Origin: Streptomyces abikoensis
GTDB taxonomy: Bacteria; Actinomycetota; Actinomycetes; Streptomycetales; Streptomycetaceae
Assembly: GCF_014648775.1 (NCBI RefSeq)
Contig: NZ_BMRT01000005.1
Coordinates: 62,001-126,000 of the forward strand
Direction of reading: 5' to 3'
Length of the DNA: 64,000 nucleotides
The position numbers and the translations under genes were made by a program. Shown here piece by piece: positions 51,040 to 59,586 of this stretch (within the stretch, counting starts at the first letter, position 1; each line of letters begins with the position of its first letter). A model generated the notes under the pieces. The model was not told the origin of the DNA, ran no database searches, and worked only from the letters and a program-made list of their open reading frames with translations.

Positions 51040-51930
51040 TCACACACGCGGGGCCGGTGATTGCGGAACAAAGCACTCCGGGCTGCCGCCGGCGGGCAGG
51101 ACACAGGCCCGCGCCTTGTCCGGGTCCTTGGTGGCGGTCATGGCCGTCGACAGATAGACCTCCGTGTCGCGCTGGCTCGCGGCCTTGAGCTCCTTGGCGT
51201 CGGCGCCGGGCAGCGTGAGCACGACACGGTCGCCGAGCCGCAGGTTCATGGACCGCACCCACACGGCCCCGCACTTCTCGCTGTAGCGGATCTCGACCCG
51301 CTGGCCGCCGGCCGCCCGGCGCTGGAGCAGGGTGACGAGCATGCCCTGGGCGCCGCAGCCCATCTGCCCGGGGTCCGCGCCCTCGCACTCCGCGCCCCGG
51401 CAGCCGGGTTCGTAGGACTGCGGGTAGGAGGCCGCCGCGATGGGGTCCGCGGGGGCGTGGTCCCGGTCGCCGGCCCCGGAGCCGCCGCTCGCCAGGACCA
51501 GCGCGACCACCACCCCCGCCACGACGAGCACGGCGGCGCCGACCGGCAGCAGCACCCGTCGCACGAGGAACGGCCGCCGCTCCGGCTCCTCCACCACGGG
51601 CGGGGGCGCCTGCGGAGGGGACGCCTGCGGAGGGGGCGCCTGCGGCGGGGCCTCCCCGGCGGCGGCCCGTCCGCTCCACGACTGCTCGGCCAGCTCCCAC
51701 AGCGCCAGCAGCCTCTCCGCCGGTTCGCCCGCCAGCCGGCACAGCGCGTCGACGGCCTGCCGGGGCGGCAGCTTCTTGCCGTTGAGATAGCGCTCCCAGG
51801 ACGACTTGCTGTACGGGGTCCGCTCGCCGAGCGCGGCCAGGCTCAGGCCCGTACGGTCCTTCAGCTCCCGCAGCCCGGCGGCCAGCCGCCCGCACTCGGC
51901 GGGAACGAGCCGTTCCCCGCTCCCGCTCAC
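51040..51930 (-). CDS. XRE-type HTH, transmembrane, DUF2690 protein (paralog 2)
   Basis: A 296-residue paralog of the first DUF2690 gene. HTH with LRELKDRTGLSLAALGERT and YSKSSWERYLNGKKLPPR (residues about 18-62), a Gln/Ala/Pro-rich linker with repeated PPQA units, a membrane helix (about residues 125-150) and a DUF2690 domain with CRGAECEGADPGQMGCG, VEIRYSEKCGAVWVR and ACVLPAGGSPECF. GTG start overlapping the upstream gene's stop (GTGA), so it is the second gene of a coupled pair. Confidence 0.8.
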   Translation of the reverse strand: MSGSGERLVPAECGRLAAGLRELKDRTGLSLAALGERTPYSKSSWERYLNGKKLPPRQAVDALCRLAGEPAERLLALWELAEQSWSGRAAAGEAPPQAPPPQASPPQAPPPVVEEPERRPFLVRRVLLPVGAAVLVVAGVVVALVLASGGSGAGDRDHAPADPIAAASYPQSYEPGCRGAECEGADPGQMGCGAQGMLVTLLQRRAAGGQRVEIRYSEKCGAVWVRSMNLRLGDRVVLTLPGADAKELKAASQRDTEVYLSTAMTATKDPDKARACVLPAGGSPECFVPQSPAPRV

Positions 51931-52727
51931 CGGCGCAGCTCCTTCCAGGTGTCCGGGCCGACGATCCCGTCGACGACCAGGCCGCGCGCCTTCTGGAAGG
52001 CCCTGGCGGCGTCCTTGCTCCGCTCCCCGTAGGAGCCGTCGGTGAGGCCGGGGTCGAAGCCGTGGTACCGCAGCAGGCACTGGGCCTCCAGGACCTCCCA
52101 GCCCGAGCTCTTGAGGTCCATGAGCGTGGTCCGGGTCGCGCTGTAGCCGGCGCGCAGATCGCCGTCGTGCCGCTGGACGTCGCAGGGGCGCGAGCGGCCC
52201 TGGACGAAGACGAAGGGGGCCGGGGTGTCGCCGACGGCGGCGTGCTCCTGGCCCGCGGTCGTCCGGTCGCCCTGCCACGGACGGGTGGCCAGCAGGACGG
52301 CGGCCAGGGCGACCGCCAGGGCGACAACGGCCACGGCGAGCACGACGGTCGTCGTACGGCGCGGACCGGGGCGCGCGCCGCCACCGGCGGGAGGCGGTGC
52401 CGTGGGCGCGCCGGGTGCCACCCCTGCCGTCTCCTCCCCCTCCTCCGTCTCCGCCGCCTCGTCCGTCCACGCCTCCGCCGCGACCTCGTGGAGCACCAGC
52501 ATCTTCGTCACGTCCGCGCCGCACACCCGGGCCAGTTCCTCGACGGCGTCGCGCGGCGGGAGCTGCCTGCCGTTGAGATAGCGCTCCCAGGAGGAACTGC
52601 TGTACGAGGTCTTGGCCGCCAGCGCGGCCAGGCTCAGCCCGCTGCGGTCCTTGAGTCTTCTGAGCTGTACGACGAGCTGCCGCACCCGCTGATCCAGCGA
52701 GGCGGGTAATTCCTTCCAACGCGACAT
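51927..52727 (-). CDS. XRE-type HTH, transmembrane, peptidoglycan-binding protein (paralog 3)
   Basis: A 266-residue protein with the same N-terminal HTH (LRRLKDRSGLSLAALAAKT, SSSSWERYLNGRQLPPRD) and a membrane helix at about residues 130-150. The extracytoplasmic part is a PG_binding_1-type domain: DLKSSGWEVLEAQCLLRYHGF, DGSYGERSKDAARAFQKARGL, VDGIVGPDTWKEL. The same HTH module has thus been joined to a different outer domain. ATG at 52727 with GGGGTGGA upstream. It is the first gene of a pair with paralog 2. Confidence 0.83.
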   Translation of the reverse strand: MSRWKELPASLDQRVRQLVVQLRRLKDRSGLSLAALAAKTSYSSSSWERYLNGRQLPPRDAVEELARVCGADVTKMLVLHEVAAEAWTDEAAETEEGEETAGVAPGAPTAPPPAGGGARPGPRRTTTVVLAVAVVALAVALAAVLLATRPWQGDRTTAGQEHAAVGDTPAPFVFVQGRSRPCDVQRHDGDLRAGYSATRTTLMDLKSSGWEVLEAQCLLRYHGFDPGLTDGSYGERSKDAARAFQKARGLVVDGIVGPDTWKELRR

Positions 52728-52867
52728 GTTCCACCCCATACGCGTCACAAGAGTCCCTCGAGGCGGAAAGTCGCCTCGTGCCGCACATCATGGCGAGGTA
52801 AACGTGCCGATTCCCGTATCCGGGGCCGGGAGCCGTGGTTTCCGGCCAGCCCGGCCGCCCCTCGCCC

Positions 52868-52927
52868 GTCCCACCACCACCTCGTGGGACCCGGCGTCCC
52901 CGCAGGTGGGGGCGTGGGACGTCCCAC
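52868..52927. promoter_or_regulatory. Cluster of four GTGGGAC half-sites
   Basis: GTCCCAC at 52868-52874 and GTGGGAC at 52884-52890 form one inverted pair, and GTGGGACGTCCCAC at 52914-52927 is a perfect 14 bp palindrome. They lie in the divergent gap 52728-53058 (331 bp) between paralog 3 and a secreted protein gene. No coding region is supported there. Confidence 0.55.
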
Positions 52928-53058
52928 GGTGGCCCAATTCCCGGCGATCCTTTGGCAGGAGGGGATGTGGCGCATCACAGTCAGTCCTGCAAGCCGGGGG
53001 CGGCGCGGTCCACCCCGTGCCGTCCCCCACCGCTCATCCACGGGGAGGAACCCGGATC

Positions 53059-53499
53059 ATGAACATACGCAGGAGTGCCGCCGTGTCCGCCGCGACCATC
53101 ATGCTGGGCGGTGGGCTCGCCCTCGCGGCCCCGGCCGCCGCGAACGCCGCCCCGGCCGCCGCCGGCACCACGACGCAGGCGCAGGCGGGGGAGCACTGGC
53201 GGAATCTGTGGAACGCCGACATCTCCGGCGACTACCTCGGCACGCACGGCAAGAAGTGGGTCTCCGGACTCACCTCGGTGCCCTCGGGGGCCAACATGGC
53301 CCGTGGCGTCTTCACCTGCTGGGGTGGCGGCGAAGCCAGCCTGACCGTGAAGGTCGTGGGCGGCGGCTCCTACACCAAGAAGCACCAGTGCAACGGCAAG
53401 AAGCACTACGCGACCGTGGCCGCAAAGCCCGGCCAGGCCTTCAACCTGACCCTCAAGGGCAAGAAGGACACCCACGTCGAGGCGTGGGTGAACGGCTGA
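53059..53499 (+). CDS. Small secreted protein of unknown function
   Basis: A 146-residue protein with a clear signal peptide (MNIRRSAAVSAATIML..., cleavage near ANAAPA). The mature part is about 110 residues with two Cys (CWGGG and HQCNGKK), which may pair, and a beta-rich pattern ending in KKDTHVEAWVNG. GGGGAGGAA precedes the ATG at 53059. It is divergent from the XRE paralogs and follows the GTGGGAC cluster. I do not recognise the family. Confidence 0.7.
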   Translation: MNIRRSAAVSAATIMLGGGLALAAPAAANAAPAAAGTTTQAQAGEHWRNLWNADISGDYLGTHGKKWVSGLTSVPSGANMARGVFTCWGGGEASLTVKVVGGGSYTKKHQCNGKKHYATVAAKPGQAFNLTLKGKKDTHVEAWVNG

Positions 53500-53526
53500 C
53501 CTGATCGGTCGTGAGAACCCGGTGGT

Positions 53527-53552
53527 CCGTCCTCTCACGGGGGAGAGGACGG
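53527..53552. terminator. Hairpin between the secreted protein gene and icd
   Basis: CCGTCCTCTC (53527-53536) and GAGAGGACGG (53543-53552) form a perfect 10 bp stem with loop ACGGGG. It lies between convergent genes and can serve both. Confidence 0.75.
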
Positions 53553-53573
53553 GCCGCCGTCATGCCCCGGCGG

Positions 53574-54797
53574 CTACGCCGCCGCCCCGGTCCGCTTCCG
53601 CAGGTTCTCGTCCAGGGCCGTCAGGAACTGCTCGGTCGTCAGCCACGGCTGGCCGGGGCCGATCAGCTGGGCCAGGTCCTTGGTCATCTGGCCGCCCTCC
53701 ACCGTCTCGACGCAGACCTTCTCCAGCGTCTCCGCGAACCGGACGACCTCGGGCGTGCCGTCCAGGCGGCCGCGGTGGGCCAGGGCCCGGGTCCAGGCGA
53801 AGATCGAGGCGATGGGGTTGGTGGAGGTGGCCTTGCCCGCCTGGTGCTGCCGGTAGTGGCGGGTGACCGTGCCGTGGGCGGCCTCCGCCTCGACCGTTCG
53901 GCCGTCGGGGGACATCAGCACCGACGTCATCAGGCCCAGCGAGCCGAAGCCCTGCGCGACGACGTCCGACTGGACGTCACCGTCGTAGTTCTTGCACGCC
54001 CACACGTAGCCGCCGTCCCACTTGAGGGCGGCGGCGACCATGTCGTCGATCAGCCGGTGCTCGTAGGTCAGGCCCGCCGCCTCGAAGCCCTCCCGGAACT
54101 CGGCGTCGAAGACGGCCTGGAAGAGGTCCTTGAAGCGGCCGTCGTACTTCTTGAGGATCGTGTTCTTGGTGGACATGTACACCGGGTAGCCGCGGTCGAG
54201 GCCGTAGCGGAACGAGGCGCGGGCGAAGTCGCGGATCGACTCGTCCAGGTTGTACATGGACAGCGCGACGCCGGCGCCCGGGAACTCGTAGACCTCCAGC
54301 TCGATCGGCTCGGAGCCGTCCTTCGGGGTGAAGGTCATGGTGAGCGTGCCCTCGCCGGGGACCTTGAGGTCCGTGGCGCGGTACTGGTCGCCGAAGGCGT
54401 GGCGGCCGACGACGATGGGCTTGGTCCAGCCGGGCACCAGCCGCGGCACATTGCTCATGATGATCGGCTCGCGGAAGATCACTCCGCCGAGGATGTTGCG
54501 GATGGTCCCGTTGGGCGAGCGGTACATCGCCTTGAGGTTGAACTCCTCGACGCGGGCCTCGTCCGGGGTGATGGTCGCGCACTTCACCCCGACGCCGTGT
54601 TCCTTGATGGCGTGGGCGGCGTCGACCGTCACCTGGTCACCCGTGGCGTCGCGGTTCTCGATGCCCAGGTCGTAGTACTTCAGCTCGATGTCGAGGTAGG
54701 GCAGGATCAGTTTTTCCTTGATGAACCGCCAGATGATGCGGGTCATCTCGTCGCCGTCGAGCTCGACGACGGGGTTGGCGACCTTGATCTTGGTCAT
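53574..54797 (-). CDS. icd: NADP-dependent isocitrate dehydrogenase, dimeric type
   Basis: A 407-residue enzyme of the eukaryotic-like homodimeric IDH class. Markers are KIKVANPVVELDGDEMTRIIW at the N-terminus, NGTIRNILGG (substrate Ser/Asn region), REPI, GYPVYMSTKNTILKKYDGRF, DDMVA with the metal Asp residues, and EAAHGTVTRHYRQH with the NADP-binding His/Arg. It makes 2-oxoglutarate and NADPH. Streptomyces coelicolor relies on a monomeric IDH of about 740 residues, so the dimeric form in this neighbourhood is of interest. ATG at 54797. Confidence 0.95.
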   Translation of the reverse strand: MTKIKVANPVVELDGDEMTRIIWRFIKEKLILPYLDIELKYYDLGIENRDATGDQVTVDAAHAIKEHGVGVKCATITPDEARVEEFNLKAMYRSPNGTIRNILGGVIFREPIIMSNVPRLVPGWTKPIVVGRHAFGDQYRATDLKVPGEGTLTMTFTPKDGSEPIELEVYEFPGAGVALSMYNLDESIRDFARASFRYGLDRGYPVYMSTKNTILKKYDGRFKDLFQAVFDAEFREGFEAAGLTYEHRLIDDMVAAALKWDGGYVWACKNYDGDVQSDVVAQGFGSLGLMTSVLMSPDGRTVEAEAAHGTVTRHYRQHQAGKATSTNPIASIFAWTRALAHRGRLDGTPEVVRFAETLEKVCVETVEGGQMTKDLAQLIGPGQPWLTTEQFLTALDENLRKRTGAAA

Positions 54798-54900
54798 GAG
54801 CCGGAACACCCCTTCTCACGCAACGTTCGTGGGGCCGACGCACCGGGCGGCCCCACGTCCACGCACCTTGCCGTACGCACTGCGCACGACGTCCTGCGTA

Positions 54901-55371
54901 CTACTGCACGGTGAAGTGCAGCACGTCCTCCAGGAACGGGATCTTCAGCCACGCGTGCGGCTGGGCCATCAGGGCGAGCAGCACGATCGCCAGGCCCAGG
55001 CCGCCGTACAGGAAGAGGTCGGTGAACCGCGAGCGGACGGCCAGCATGCCCACGGACGGCAGCGTCCAGCGCAGCACCGCGCCGCCGATCAGCGCCAGCC
55101 CGATGATCAGCGCCCCGACCCGGAAGGCGTCGAAGGCCACGATCAGCAGGCCCAGGCCCGTGGCCCCCAGGACCGCCAGCAGCGGCCACTGCCGCGCGGG
55201 CGCCGGCGCGCGCCCCGGCGCGGCGCGCCCGCCGCCCTCGGGACGCGCGGTGTCCCGCGTGACCTGCGGGGGGCGCCGGGACGGGCCCGCCCCCTTCGAA
55301 CCCGAACGGTTCGGGTCCGAGCCGTTCGGGTCCGAGCCGTTCGGGCCCGGGCCGGTGGGCTCAGCCCTCAT
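54901..55371 (-). CDS. DUF3017 membrane protein
   Basis: A 156-residue protein with an N-terminal disordered region and three membrane helices (about residues 63-82, 86-104 and 118-138) matching the DUF3017 family. The N-terminus has a short repeat around NGSDPNGSDPNRS, from a 15 bp tandem duplication. It starts inside the last 11 bases of folD, the gene order found in many streptomycetes. A small hydrophobic protein of unknown role. Confidence 0.82.
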   Translation of the reverse strand: MRAEPTGPGPNGSDPNGSDPNRSGSKGAGPSRRPPQVTRDTARPEGGGRAAPGRAPAPARQWPLLAVLGATGLGLLIVAFDAFRVGALIIGLALIGGAVLRWTLPSVGMLAVRSRFTDLFLYGGLGLAIVLLALMAQPHAWLKIPFLEDVLHFTVQ

Positions 55372-56242
55372 CGCCGGTTCCGTCGCGCCGCGAGGCGTCC
55401 CGCTCGGCGGCCTCCACCACGTTGGCCAGCAGCAGGGCGCGCGTCATCGGGCCGACGCCGCCGGGGTTCGGGGAGATCCAGGCCGCGACCTCGCGCACGC
55501 CCGGGTGGACATCGCCGACGATCTTGCCGTTCTCGTCGCGGCTGACGCCGACGTCGAGGACGGCCGCGCCCGGCTTGACGTCCTCGGGCTTGATCAGGTG
55601 CGGCACGCCCGCCGCGGCCACGATGATGTCGGCCCGCTTCAGGTGGGCCGCCAGGTCCCGGGTGCCGGTGTGGCACTGCGTGACCGTGGCGTTCTCGGAG
55701 CGGCGGGTCAGCAGCAGCGGCATCGGACGGCCGATGGTCACGCCGCGCCCGACGACGACCACCTCGGCGCCGTTGATCTCCACGCCGTGCCGGCGCAGCA
55801 GGGTGATGATGCCGTTGGGGGTGCAGGGCAGCGGGGCGGGCTCGTTGAGGACGAGGTGGCCGAGGTTGGTCGGGTGGAGCCCGTCCGCGTCCTTGGCCGG
55901 GTCCATCAGGCCGAGGACGCGGTTCTCGTCGATGCCCTTGGGCAGCGGCAGCTGGACGATGTAGCCGGTGCAGGCCGGGTCCTCGTTGAGCTCCCGGACG
56001 ACCGCCTCGATCTCCTCCTGGGTGGCGGTCGCGGGCAGCTCGCGCTGGATGGAGGCGATGCCGACCTCGGCGCAGTCGCGGTGCTTGCCGGCCACGTACT
56101 TCTGGCTGCCCGGGTCCTCCCCGACCAGGATCGTGCCCAGGCCGGGGGTGATGCCGCGGGCCTTCAGCGCCTGCACGCGGGTGGAGAGTTCTGACTTGAT
56201 CGCGGCCGCGGTGGCCTTGCCATCGAGAATCTGGGCGGTCAT
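55361..56242 (-). CDS. folD: Bifunctional methylenetetrahydrofolate dehydrogenase/cyclohydrolase
   Basis: A 293-residue enzyme that interconverts methylene-, methenyl- and formyl-THF with NADP. The catalytic Lys is in SQKYVAGKHRDC (YxxxK), GYIVQLPLPKGID is the N-terminal signature, DADGLHPTNLG follows, and VVGRGVTIGRPMPLLL is the dinucleotide-binding turn; PGGVGPMTRALLL closes the family pattern. ATG at 56242. It overlaps the DUF3017 gene. It supplies formyl-THF for PurN and PurH, encoded nearby. Confidence 0.95.
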   Translation of the reverse strand: MTAQILDGKATAAAIKSELSTRVQALKARGITPGLGTILVGEDPGSQKYVAGKHRDCAEVGIASIQRELPATATQEEIEAVVRELNEDPACTGYIVQLPLPKGIDENRVLGLMDPAKDADGLHPTNLGHLVLNEPAPLPCTPNGIITLLRRHGVEINGAEVVVVGRGVTIGRPMPLLLTRRSENATVTQCHTGTRDLAAHLKRADIIVAAAGVPHLIKPEDVKPGAAVLDVGVSRDENGKIVGDVHPGVREVAAWISPNPGGVGPMTRALLLANVVEAAERDASRRDGTGDEG

Positions 56243-56401
56243 GGTGCACATCCTCGCGGATCGGGTGGGGTTGGTTCCACTCAGGTCGGAGTCGCCCGCG
56301 CGACGTTGCGCGGTACGACCGTATGTCTACGATTGCGCCGCCGTGGCCCGGGCCACGGTCGTCCCGTACGAACCCAGCCACCGCTCGAAGGACACGTCCA
56401 G

Positions 56402-57061
56402 GTGACCCACCCGAACCCGCCCTACCCGCCGCCCCCGCCGGGCTACGGTCCGCCGCAGCAGCCGGGGCAGCCGTATCCGCAGCCGGGGCAGCCGTATCCG
56501 CAGTACCCGCCGTTCCCCCAGCAGCCCGGGGCGTACGGGGCCTACGGCCACGGCGGCTACCCGCAGGACCCGTACGCGATGCAGCAGCGCCCGCCGCTGG
56601 CGGGCTGGTGGGCCCGGGTGGGCGCGACGCTGCTGGACGGCCTGATCCTGGGGATTCCCACGCTGCTCCTGATCGCGGCCGGCGCCGGCATGTGGATCAC
56701 CGGATACGAGGACTGCTCCACGTACGCGGCGAGCCAGGGCTACTGCGAGCAGTCGACCGGCCTGGTGACCGGCGGCCTGGTCGTGATGGGGCTCGCCTTC
56801 CTCCTCAGCGTCTTCCTCGGCTTCTGGGCCCTCTACCGCCAGGGCAGGACCGGTCAGACGCCGGGCAAGAAGGCCGTGGGCATCAGCGTGCTGCGCGAGC
56901 GCGACGGCATGCCCACCGGCTTCGGCATGGCGTTCGTCCGGAACCTGTGCCACATCGTCGACGGTTTCTTCTACCTCGGCTACCTCTGGCCGCTGTGGGA
57001 CGAGAAGAAGCAGACCTTCGCCGACAAGATCGTCGGCACGGTCGTCGTCCGGACGCGCTGA
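56402..57061 (+). CDS. RDD-family membrane protein
   Basis: A 219-residue protein. The first 65 residues are Pro/Tyr/Gln-rich with GQPYPQ repeats; the RDD domain starts at LAGWWARVGATLLDGLIL (arginine and Asp pair) and has three membrane helices, ending in the conserved RQGRTGQTPGKKAVGISVLR. GTG at 56402 has GAAGGA 10 nt upstream. It is divergent from folD and convergent with purH. RDD proteins are suspected transporters; role unknown. Confidence 0.82.
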   Translation: MTHPNPPYPPPPPGYGPPQQPGQPYPQPGQPYPQYPPFPQQPGAYGAYGHGGYPQDPYAMQQRPPLAGWWARVGATLLDGLILGIPTLLLIAAGAGMWITGYEDCSTYAASQGYCEQSTGLVTGGLVVMGLAFLLSVFLGFWALYRQGRTGQTPGKKAVGISVLRERDGMPTGFGMAFVRNLCHIVDGFFYLGYLWPLWDEKKQTFADKIVGTVVVRTR

Positions 57062-57068
57062 GCGTCCC

Positions 57069-57102
57069 CGGAAGGCCGCGCTCCACGGAGCGCGGCCTTC
57101 CG
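57069..57102. terminator. Bidirectional terminator between RDD gene and purH
   Basis: A perfect inverted repeat, CGGAAGGCCGCGCTCC (57069-57084) with its complement at 57087-57102. The stem is 16 bp with only AC between, so in practice CACG forms the loop. It serves the convergent genes ending at 57061 and 57115. Confidence 0.9.
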
Positions 57103-57114
57103 CGTTCTCGGGGA

Positions 57115-58683
57115 TCAGTGGAAGAAGTGGCGCGTACCCGTGAAGTACATCGTCACGCCCGCCGCCTTCGCGGCCTCCACCACCTGCTCGTCCCGGACCG
57201 AACCGCCCGGCTGGGCCACCGCCTTGATGCCGGCGGCGGTCAGCACCTCCAGCCCGTCCGGGAACGGGAAGAACGCGTCGGACGCGGCGTACGAGCCCTG
57301 GGCACGCTCCTCGCCCGCCCGCTGGACGGCCAGCTTCGCGGAGTCCACGCGGTTGACCTGGCCCATGCCGACGCCGACGGTCGCGCCGTCCTTGGCCAGC
57401 AGGATGGCGTTGGACTTCACCGCGCGGCAGGCCTTCCACGCGAAGGCGAGCTCGGCCAGCTCCTCGGGGGACAGCGCCTCGCCCGTGGCGAGCGTCCAGT
57501 TGGCCGGGTCGTCGCCCTCGGCCTGGAGGCGGTCCTTCTCCTGCAGCAGGATGCCGCCCTCGATGGGCCGGGCCTCCAGGGCCTGCGCGGGCGCGTCGGG
57601 GCAGCGCAGCACGCGGATGTTCTTCTTCCGGGACAGCACCTCGACCGCGCCGGCCTCGTAGTACGGCGCCACGATGACCTCGGTGAAGATCTCCGCGACC
57701 TGCTCGGCCATCTCCAGCGTCACCGGCCGGTTGACGGCGATGACGCCGCCGAAGGCAGACAGCGGGTCGCAGGCGTGCGCCTTGCGGTGGGCCTCGCCGA
57801 CGTCCGCGCCGACCGCGATGCCGCAGGGGTTGGCGTGCTTGATGATCGCGACGCAGGGCTCGTCGTGGTCGTACGCCGCCCGGCGCGCGGCCTCGGTGTC
57901 GACGTAGTTGTTGTACGACATCTCCTTGCCGTGCAGCTGCTCCGCGTTCGCGAGCCCCGCGCCCGTGGGGTCGAGGTAGAGCGCGGCGGGCTGGTGCGGG
58001 TTCTCGCCGTAGCGCAGGACGTTCTTGCGCTCGTAGGTGGCACCCGCGAAGGCCGGGAAGCCGGCGCCCTCCTCGTCCGCGGCGTAGCCCTCCGCGAACC
58101 AGTTCGCCACGGCCACGTCGTACGCGGCCGTGTGCTGGAACGCTTCAGCGGCCAGCCGCTTGCGGGCGGCGAGGTCGAACCCGCCGTCGGCGACGGCCTT
58201 GAGCACGTCGTCGTAGCGCCCGGGGTTGACGATCACGGCGACGGAGGGGTGGTTCTTGGCCGCCGCGCGGACCATCGACGGGCCGCCGATGTCGATCTGC
58301 TCGACGCACTCGTCGGGCGAGGCGCCCGAGGCGACGGTCTCCCGGAACGGGTAGAGGTTGACGATCACCAGCTCGAAGGGGCTGACGCCCAGCTCGTCGA
58401 GCTGCGCGCGGTGGGCTTCCAGGCGCTGGTCGGCGAGGATGCCGGCGTGGACACGGGGGTGGAGGGTCTTCACCCGGCCGTCCAGGCACTCGGGGAAGCC
58501 GGTGAGCTCCTCGACCTTGGTGACGGGGACACCGGCGGCGGCGATCCGGCCGGCCGTGGAACCGGTGGAGACCAGCTCGACGCCCGCGTCGTGCAGCCCC
58601 CGGGCCAGCTCCTCCAGCCCCGTCTTGTCGTAGACGCTGACCAGTGCCCGGCGGATGGGCCGCTTCATGCTCTCGGCGGTCAC
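57115..58683 (-). CDS. purH: Bifunctional AICAR transformylase/IMP cyclohydrolase
   Basis: A 522-residue enzyme for the last two steps of IMP synthesis. The N-terminal MGS-like cyclohydrolase domain has SVYDKTGLEELARGL, STGSTAGRI, TGFPECLDGRVKTLHPRVHAGIL (in parts); the transformylase domain carries the key KHANPCG and the nearby DPLSAFGGVIAVNR, and it ends in TGTRHFFH. The GTG at 58683 overlaps the purN stop (GTGA); an ATG 5 codons downstream is the alternative. Confidence 0.96.
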   Translation of the reverse strand: MTAESMKRPIRRALVSVYDKTGLEELARGLHDAGVELVSTGSTAGRIAAAGVPVTKVEELTGFPECLDGRVKTLHPRVHAGILADQRLEAHRAQLDELGVSPFELVIVNLYPFRETVASGASPDECVEQIDIGGPSMVRAAAKNHPSVAVIVNPGRYDDVLKAVADGGFDLAARKRLAAEAFQHTAAYDVAVANWFAEGYAADEEGAGFPAFAGATYERKNVLRYGENPHQPAALYLDPTGAGLANAEQLHGKEMSYNNYVDTEAARRAAYDHDEPCVAIIKHANPCGIAVGADVGEAHRKAHACDPLSAFGGVIAVNRPVTLEMAEQVAEIFTEVIVAPYYEAGAVEVLSRKKNIRVLRCPDAPAQALEARPIEGGILLQEKDRLQAEGDDPANWTLATGEALSPEELAELAFAWKACRAVKSNAILLAKDGATVGVGMGQVNRVDSAKLAVQRAGEERAQGSYAASDAFFPFPDGLEVLTAAGIKAVAQPGGSVRDEQVVEAAKAAGVTMYFTGTRHFFH

Positions 58684-59306
58684 GGGATCCTTACCTTTCG
58701 TCCCTCTATGCGGTAGCCGTCGCGGGCCAGACGCCCCACGACATCGACGAGCAGCGAACGCTCGACTTCCTTGATCCGCTCGTGCAGCGCGGACTCGTCG
58801 TCCTCGTCCCTGATCTCCACCACGCCCTGGGCGATGATCGGGCCGGTGTCGACGCCTTCGTCGACGAGGTGGACGGTGCACCCGGTGACCTTCACGCCGT
58901 ACGCGAGCGCGTCGCGCACCCCGTGGGCACCGGGAAAGCTGGGGAGGAGGGCGGGGTGGGTATTGACGATCCGCCCGCCGAACCTGGCGAGGAACGCCCT
59001 CCCCACGATCTTCATAAAGCCGGCGGTGACGACGAGGTCCGGCTCGTACGCGGCCGTCGCCTCCGTCAGCGCCTCGTCCCACGCATCACGGGTGGCGTGG
59101 TCCTTCACCCGGCACACATACGTCGGCAGCCCGGCGCGCTCGGCGCGCTCCAGGCCCACGATGCCGTCCCGGTCGGCGCCCACGGCCACGACGCGGACGC
59201 CGTAGCCGCCGGGATCGGCGGCGATGGCGTCCAGCAGGGCCTGAAGGTTCGTACCGGAGCCGGAGACGAGCACGACGACACGGGCGGGGCGGGCGGGGGC
59301 GGCCAC
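58680..59306 (-). CDS. purN: Phosphoribosylglycinamide formyltransferase
   Basis: A 208-residue GAR transformylase, the third step of purine synthesis, using 10-formyl-THF. The N-terminal VVLVSGSGTNLQALL is the phosphate-binding loop; the catalytic Asn, His and Asp are in RIVNTHPALLPSFPG and DEGVDTGPIIAQ. GTG start at 59306 with AAAGGG about 8 nt upstream; the longer open frame to 59588 has no support. It overlaps purH by 4 bases, forming a purNH pair. Confidence 0.95.
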   Translation of the reverse strand: MAAPARPARVVVLVSGSGTNLQALLDAIAADPGGYGVRVVAVGADRDGIVGLERAERAGLPTYVCRVKDHATRDAWDEALTEATAAYEPDLVVTAGFMKIVGRAFLARFGGRIVNTHPALLPSFPGAHGVRDALAYGVKVTGCTVHLVDEGVDTGPIIAQGVVEIRDEDDESALHERIKEVERSLLVDVVGRLARDGYRIEGRKVRIP

Positions 59307-59586
59307 GGTGGGGCCCTTTCTCGCGGGTGATGCGTGGGTGATGCGTTGACGCGGTTTGTATGGTCGTACGAGTCGGAGGGGTCGCCGATTACGGGGGACT
59401 CTACGAACCCGCCGACCGCCAGCAACGATACCGGCACACCGAACCGCCCCCACGGGACGGGGGCGGGCACGGGAGGTAGCGTCGGGACCGGACCGGACGG
59501 CGGCGCGGGAACGGCACGGGAAAAAGAGCGTGTCACCGTAGGCTCGAAGGTGCAGGACGACCACACCAGGGGAAGACACACTCCAC

